A DNA stretch of 7,501 nt, from positions 1-7,501 of the forward strand of contig CAZPUJ010000470.1 of assembly GCA_964589725.1 (NCBI GenBank), read 5' to 3'. Source of the stretch: CAYSHJ01 sp964589725 (lineage in GTDB: Bacteria; Planctomycetota; Planctomycetia; Planctomycetales; Planctomycetaceae). Positions 5,420 through 7,501 of this stretch are shown piece by piece. Both the position numbers and the translations under genes were made by a program. Every line of letters starts with the position of its first letter. Within the stretch, counting starts at the first letter, position 1. The notes under the pieces are model-generated. The model saw only the letters and a program-made list of their open reading frames with translations. It had not been told where the DNA came from and searched no databases.

Positions 5420-6748
5420 TTAATGCCGACCCATCTTCAAACTCACGAGCGTGCTCTTTCTTCCGCTGTTGATCCAGTCTTCGAAGTCGCTGCGGTATTT
5501 GTTGATGGCGTTTTTGACGGGCCAGGCGGCTCCGTCGCTGAGGCCGCAGATCGTGGTGCCGGGGATGATGCCCATGCTGTTGGCGACTGCCAGGAGCAGG
5601 TCGATGTCGCGGAGCTGGCCGCGGCCGTCGAGGATGCGTTCCAGGATTTTCGTCATCCAGGCGGTCCCCTCGCGGCAGGGAGTGCATTGGCCGCAGCTTT
5701 CGTGCGAGTAGAACCGGCAACTGTTGTAGAGCACCTCGACGATGTTGGTCTGGTCATCGACGACCATCACCGCCGCCGTCCCCAGGCCCAGGCAGCCGAC
5801 TTTGCCGGGGCCGTTGAAGTCCAGCGGCGTGTCGAGTTCACTTTCGGTGAGGAAGCCCATGCTCATGCCGCCGGGGACGACCGCTTTCGCCTTGCGGCCT
5901 TTCCAGACGCCCCCCGCGTAGTCGTCGATCAGGGCGCGTGCAGTGATGCCCATCGGCAGTTCGTAGCAGCCCGGTTTGTTGACGTGGCCGCTGACGCAAT
6001 ACAGCTTCGGCCCGTAGCTGCCGGCGTCACGCGGGTTGTTCGGATCGGGAGGCACGCCCATCGACTTGAACCACTCGACGCCCCGATCCAGGATGTGCGT
6101 CACGCAGGCGAGCGTCTCGATATTGTTCACGATCGTCGGCTTGCGGAACAACCCCTCGATCGCCGGGAACGGCGGCTTGATGCGCGGCCACGCTCGCTTC
6201 CCTTCCAGGCTTTCGATCAGCCCAGTCTCCTCGCCGCAGATGTACGCTCCCGCCCCCCGATGCAGATACACGTCGAGGTCTTTGCCGCTGCCGAGAATGT
6301 TTTTCCCCAGCAGATTCGCCTTGTAGCAATCCTCGACCGCCTGCTTGAGTGCTCGATAGCTGCGGCCGAACTCGTACCGCAGATAGATGTACGCCGTGCC
6401 GCACTTGATCGCGTGGCAGGCGATGGCGATCCCCTCGATAATCTGATGCGGATCGCCTTCCATGATGATGCGGTTGTTGAACGTCCCCGGCTCGGACTCG
6501 TCGGCGTTGACCGCGAGATAAACCGTCGTCGCGTCCTTCGGCAGGAACGTCCACTTCACACCGGTCGGAAACCCGGCCCCGCCACGGCCTCGCAAGCCCG
6601 ACGCCTTGACGGTCTCAGTGACCTCCGCCGGAGCCATCTTCAGCGCCTTTTCGAGCGCTCGATATCCGCCATCCGCACGATACGTTTCGAGCGAAGCACT
6701 GTTCGGCTTTCCGACTCGTCTCAACAAGACTGGTTCAAAAGTCGGCAC
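5420..6748 (-). CDS. nuoF: NADH-quinone oxidoreductase subunit F (NADH-binding, FMN)
   Basis: This subunit oxidises NADH through FMN and passes electrons to the N3 cluster at the tip of the hydrophilic arm of complex I. The product has 442 residues, normal for the family. The FMN/glycine-rich motif GLRGRGGAGFPTGVKW is at 51-66, NADESEPGTFNNR at 81-93, and the nucleotide-site segment GAGAYICGEETGLIESLEG at 165-183. The N3 ligands are C352, C355 and C358 (SCGQCTPCREGT), with C401 in TTICGL. The start codon is GTG at 6748, supported by AAGGA 10 bases upstream; there is no in-frame ATG nearby upstream. No nuoE precedes it: the next gene upstream is an unrelated FG-GAP protein 335 bases away, so nuoF probably opens this operon. 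The stop TAA is followed 2 bases later by an ATG opening a 17-codon frame (5417-5364), which I regard as chance. Confidence 0.97.
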   Translation of the reverse strand: MPTFEPVLLRRVGKPNSASLETYRADGGYRALEKALKMAPAEVTETVKASGLRGRGGAGFPTGVKWTFLPKDATTVYLAVNADESEPGTFNNRIIMEGDPHQIIEGIAIACHAIKCGTAYIYLRYEFGRSYRALKQAVEDCYKANLLGKNILGSGKDLDVYLHRGAGAYICGEETGLIESLEGKRAWPRIKPPFPAIEGLFRKPTIVNNIETLACVTHILDRGVEWFKSMGVPPDPNNPRDAGSYGPKLYCVSGHVNKPGCYELPMGITARALIDDYAGGVWKGRKAKAVVPGGMSMGFLTESELDTPLDFNGPGKVGCLGLGTAAVMVVDDQTNIVEVLYNSCRFYSHESCGQCTPCREGTAWMTKILERILDGRGQLRDIDLLLAVANSMGIIPGTTICGLSDGAAWPVKNAINKYRSDFEDWINSGRKSTLVSLKMGRH

Positions 6749-7083
6749 GTTCGATCTGTCCTTGATCCGGTGTCAGTTGTGTTTCGTATTTGGCGGAGAT
6801 TGCATGTTGCCTTTACCTGAGGGGCGACAGTGTAACCAGACGTCGAGGGACAGGAAGCGCGAAAAGGGGACGCAGCTAATAGTGTTCGGCACGGCTGATG
6901 CGATTGGTTCGCTGGTCACGCTGGAGATGTGAACGTCAAGGCCGTTGTGAGGTCGTCAGGCGAGCAGCGAACGGTCAATGAGCGTCACGGCGGATATTTC
7001 GGCGCCGCAGGAAGCGACGCGGACGTCCAGAACGCCAGCACCCCTCCCGCGGAGTTAGTGTCAGGCTCGGCCGCGTGCGATGA
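6749..7083 (-). other. Intergenic region between the FG-GAP gene and nuoF, probable promoter region
   Basis: These 335 bases contain no ORF on either strand that I can support; the plus-strand frames crossing it are extensions of antisense frames. It should hold the end of the FG-GAP transcript and the promoter of the nuoF operon. I see no convincing -35/-10 pair and no hairpin followed by a T-run. The only distinctive sequence is at 6862-6893 (on the plus strand AAAAGGGGACGCAGC followed by TAATAGTGTTCGGCAC), which resembles short dispersed repeats seen in many bacterial genomes. Confidence 0.5.
6759..6763 (-). promoter_or_regulatory. Ribosome binding site for the GTG start of nuoF
   Basis: AAGGA lies 10 bases before the GTG at 6748 and decides the start codon, since the family N-terminus (MPTFEPVLL) begins exactly there. 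The only nearby ATG, about 55 bases upstream, is out of frame and stops after ten codons. Confidence 0.6.
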
Positions 7084-7501
7084 TCACTTCGCGTTTGATC
7101 GCCAAAGCTTCAAGGAATCCACAGAGACATCGTGGCGATTGAGCGTTTCCCACAGACCGACACCCACGGCGACGTCTGGCAATCCATCTCCGTCGGCGTC
7201 ACCGGCGACCAATGAGGGATAGCGACCGGGCCCACGTTCCCACACGTGCAATTGAAACTCGCGCGGAGCGGTCTGCTCCAGCCAAACCAGCGATGGCGGT
7301 GTCGTGCCGCCTTGCATGACAGCTTGTTGGTCGGTCCCTTCCGGCACCAACGTGCTGGCTACGATATCGAGGTCGCCATCACCATCGAGGTCCACGGCTT
7401 CGGCGCGATGACATCCAGGCAACTCGGCCAGGACGTGCGATTCAAACTTCAAATCGCCGAGGTTTTCCAGCCAGGTCACACTGTGATACGGCTTGATGGC
7501 C
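7084..7501 (-). CDS. FG-GAP/VCBS repeat beta-propeller protein, C-terminal fragment (runs off right edge)
   Basis: The frame is open from the right edge to a TGA at 7084, giving the last 138 residues of a larger protein. It begins AIKPYHSVTWLENLG. Two calcium-binding loops are visible: DLDGDGDLDIVAST and DADGDGLPDVAVGVG, each with the D-x-D-G-D-G-x-x-D pattern of FG-GAP/VCBS repeats that form blades of a beta-propeller. The W-L-E-N and SLVWLEQ strands that precede or separate the loops are typical of large secreted planctomycete proteins, some of which also carry cytochrome c domains; whether this one does cannot be seen. The GTG at 7479 is internal to the protein rather than a start. The gene is on the same strand as nuoF, but the 335-base gap makes a shared operon unlikely. 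Confidence 0.9.
   Translation of the reverse strand, partial: AIKPYHSVTWLENLGDLKFESHVLAELPGCHRAEAVDLDGDGDLDIVASTLVPEGTDQQAVMQGGTTPPSLVWLEQTAPREFQLHVWERGPGRYPSLVAGDADGDGLPDVAVGVGLWETLNRHDVSVDSLKLWRSNAK

Noticed and set aside
5417..6820. 467-codon open frame on the plus strand
   Set aside because: It is antisense to nuoF almost throughout, rich in Ala/Val/Arg/Asp with no recognisable domain; it arises from codon bias of nuoF, whose motifs are unmistakable.
1..7501. tRNA, rRNA, CRISPR arrays, IS ends or attachment sites
   Set aside because: I found no tRNA-like cloverleaf, no regularly spaced repeats, no transposase or integrase sequence, and no clear direct repeat flanking the small-gene cluster by eye.

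Overview
All supportable genes in this window lie on the minus strand, so transcription runs from high to low coordinates. The core is part of a respiratory complex I (NADH:quinone oxidoreductase) operon, read in the order nuoF (6748-5420), nuoG (3102-1465), nuoH (1420-176) and the first 30 codons of nuoI (from 91 off the left edge). Upstream, at the right edge, is the C-terminal end of an FG-GAP/VCBS beta-propeller protein (7501-7084). The fairly high GC content, the NuoF/NuoG sequence style, the short NuoG, the start of the nuo run at nuoF rather than nuoE, and the FG-GAP neighbour together suggest a member of the Planctomycetota. This is judged from memory of family style; no search was run.

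The unusual part is the stretch of about 2.3 kb between nuoF and nuoG (5419-3103), where little or no spacer is normally expected. It holds a packed row of small same-strand genes typical of toxin-antitoxin and genome-defence neighbourhoods. In transcription order these are: a roughly 99-residue conserved-looking hypothetical gene whose ATG is separated from its body by an out-of-frame T8 run; a possible 32-codon short ORF; an intact ParD-like antitoxin; a 20-codon remnant of its ParE toxin; a PIN-domain (VapC-like) protein; a small charged protein overlapping the PIN stop, in the place of an antitoxin; a minimal nucleotidyltransferase (MNT); and a HEPN-domain protein overlapping the MNT. Several carry damage: ParE is truncated, the hypothetical gene is frameshifted, and HEPN appears to stop early at a TGA followed by a recognisable C-terminal tail. 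The nuo genes themselves show no lesions.

The working picture is a cluster of mobile small modules that entered the nuoF-nuoG junction in the sense orientation. They left the respiratory operon transcribable through them and have since been decaying. NuoF (FMN, N3) and NuoG (N1b, N5, N4, N7) form the electron-input arm, NuoH the membrane quinone-site subunit, and NuoI (N6a/b) the link between them. NuoE (N1a), which normally pairs with NuoF, is not in the window and is not immediately upstream. The 335 bases before nuoF contain no gene I can support and probably hold the promoter. The large plus-strand ORFs are antisense shadows of the nuo genes.
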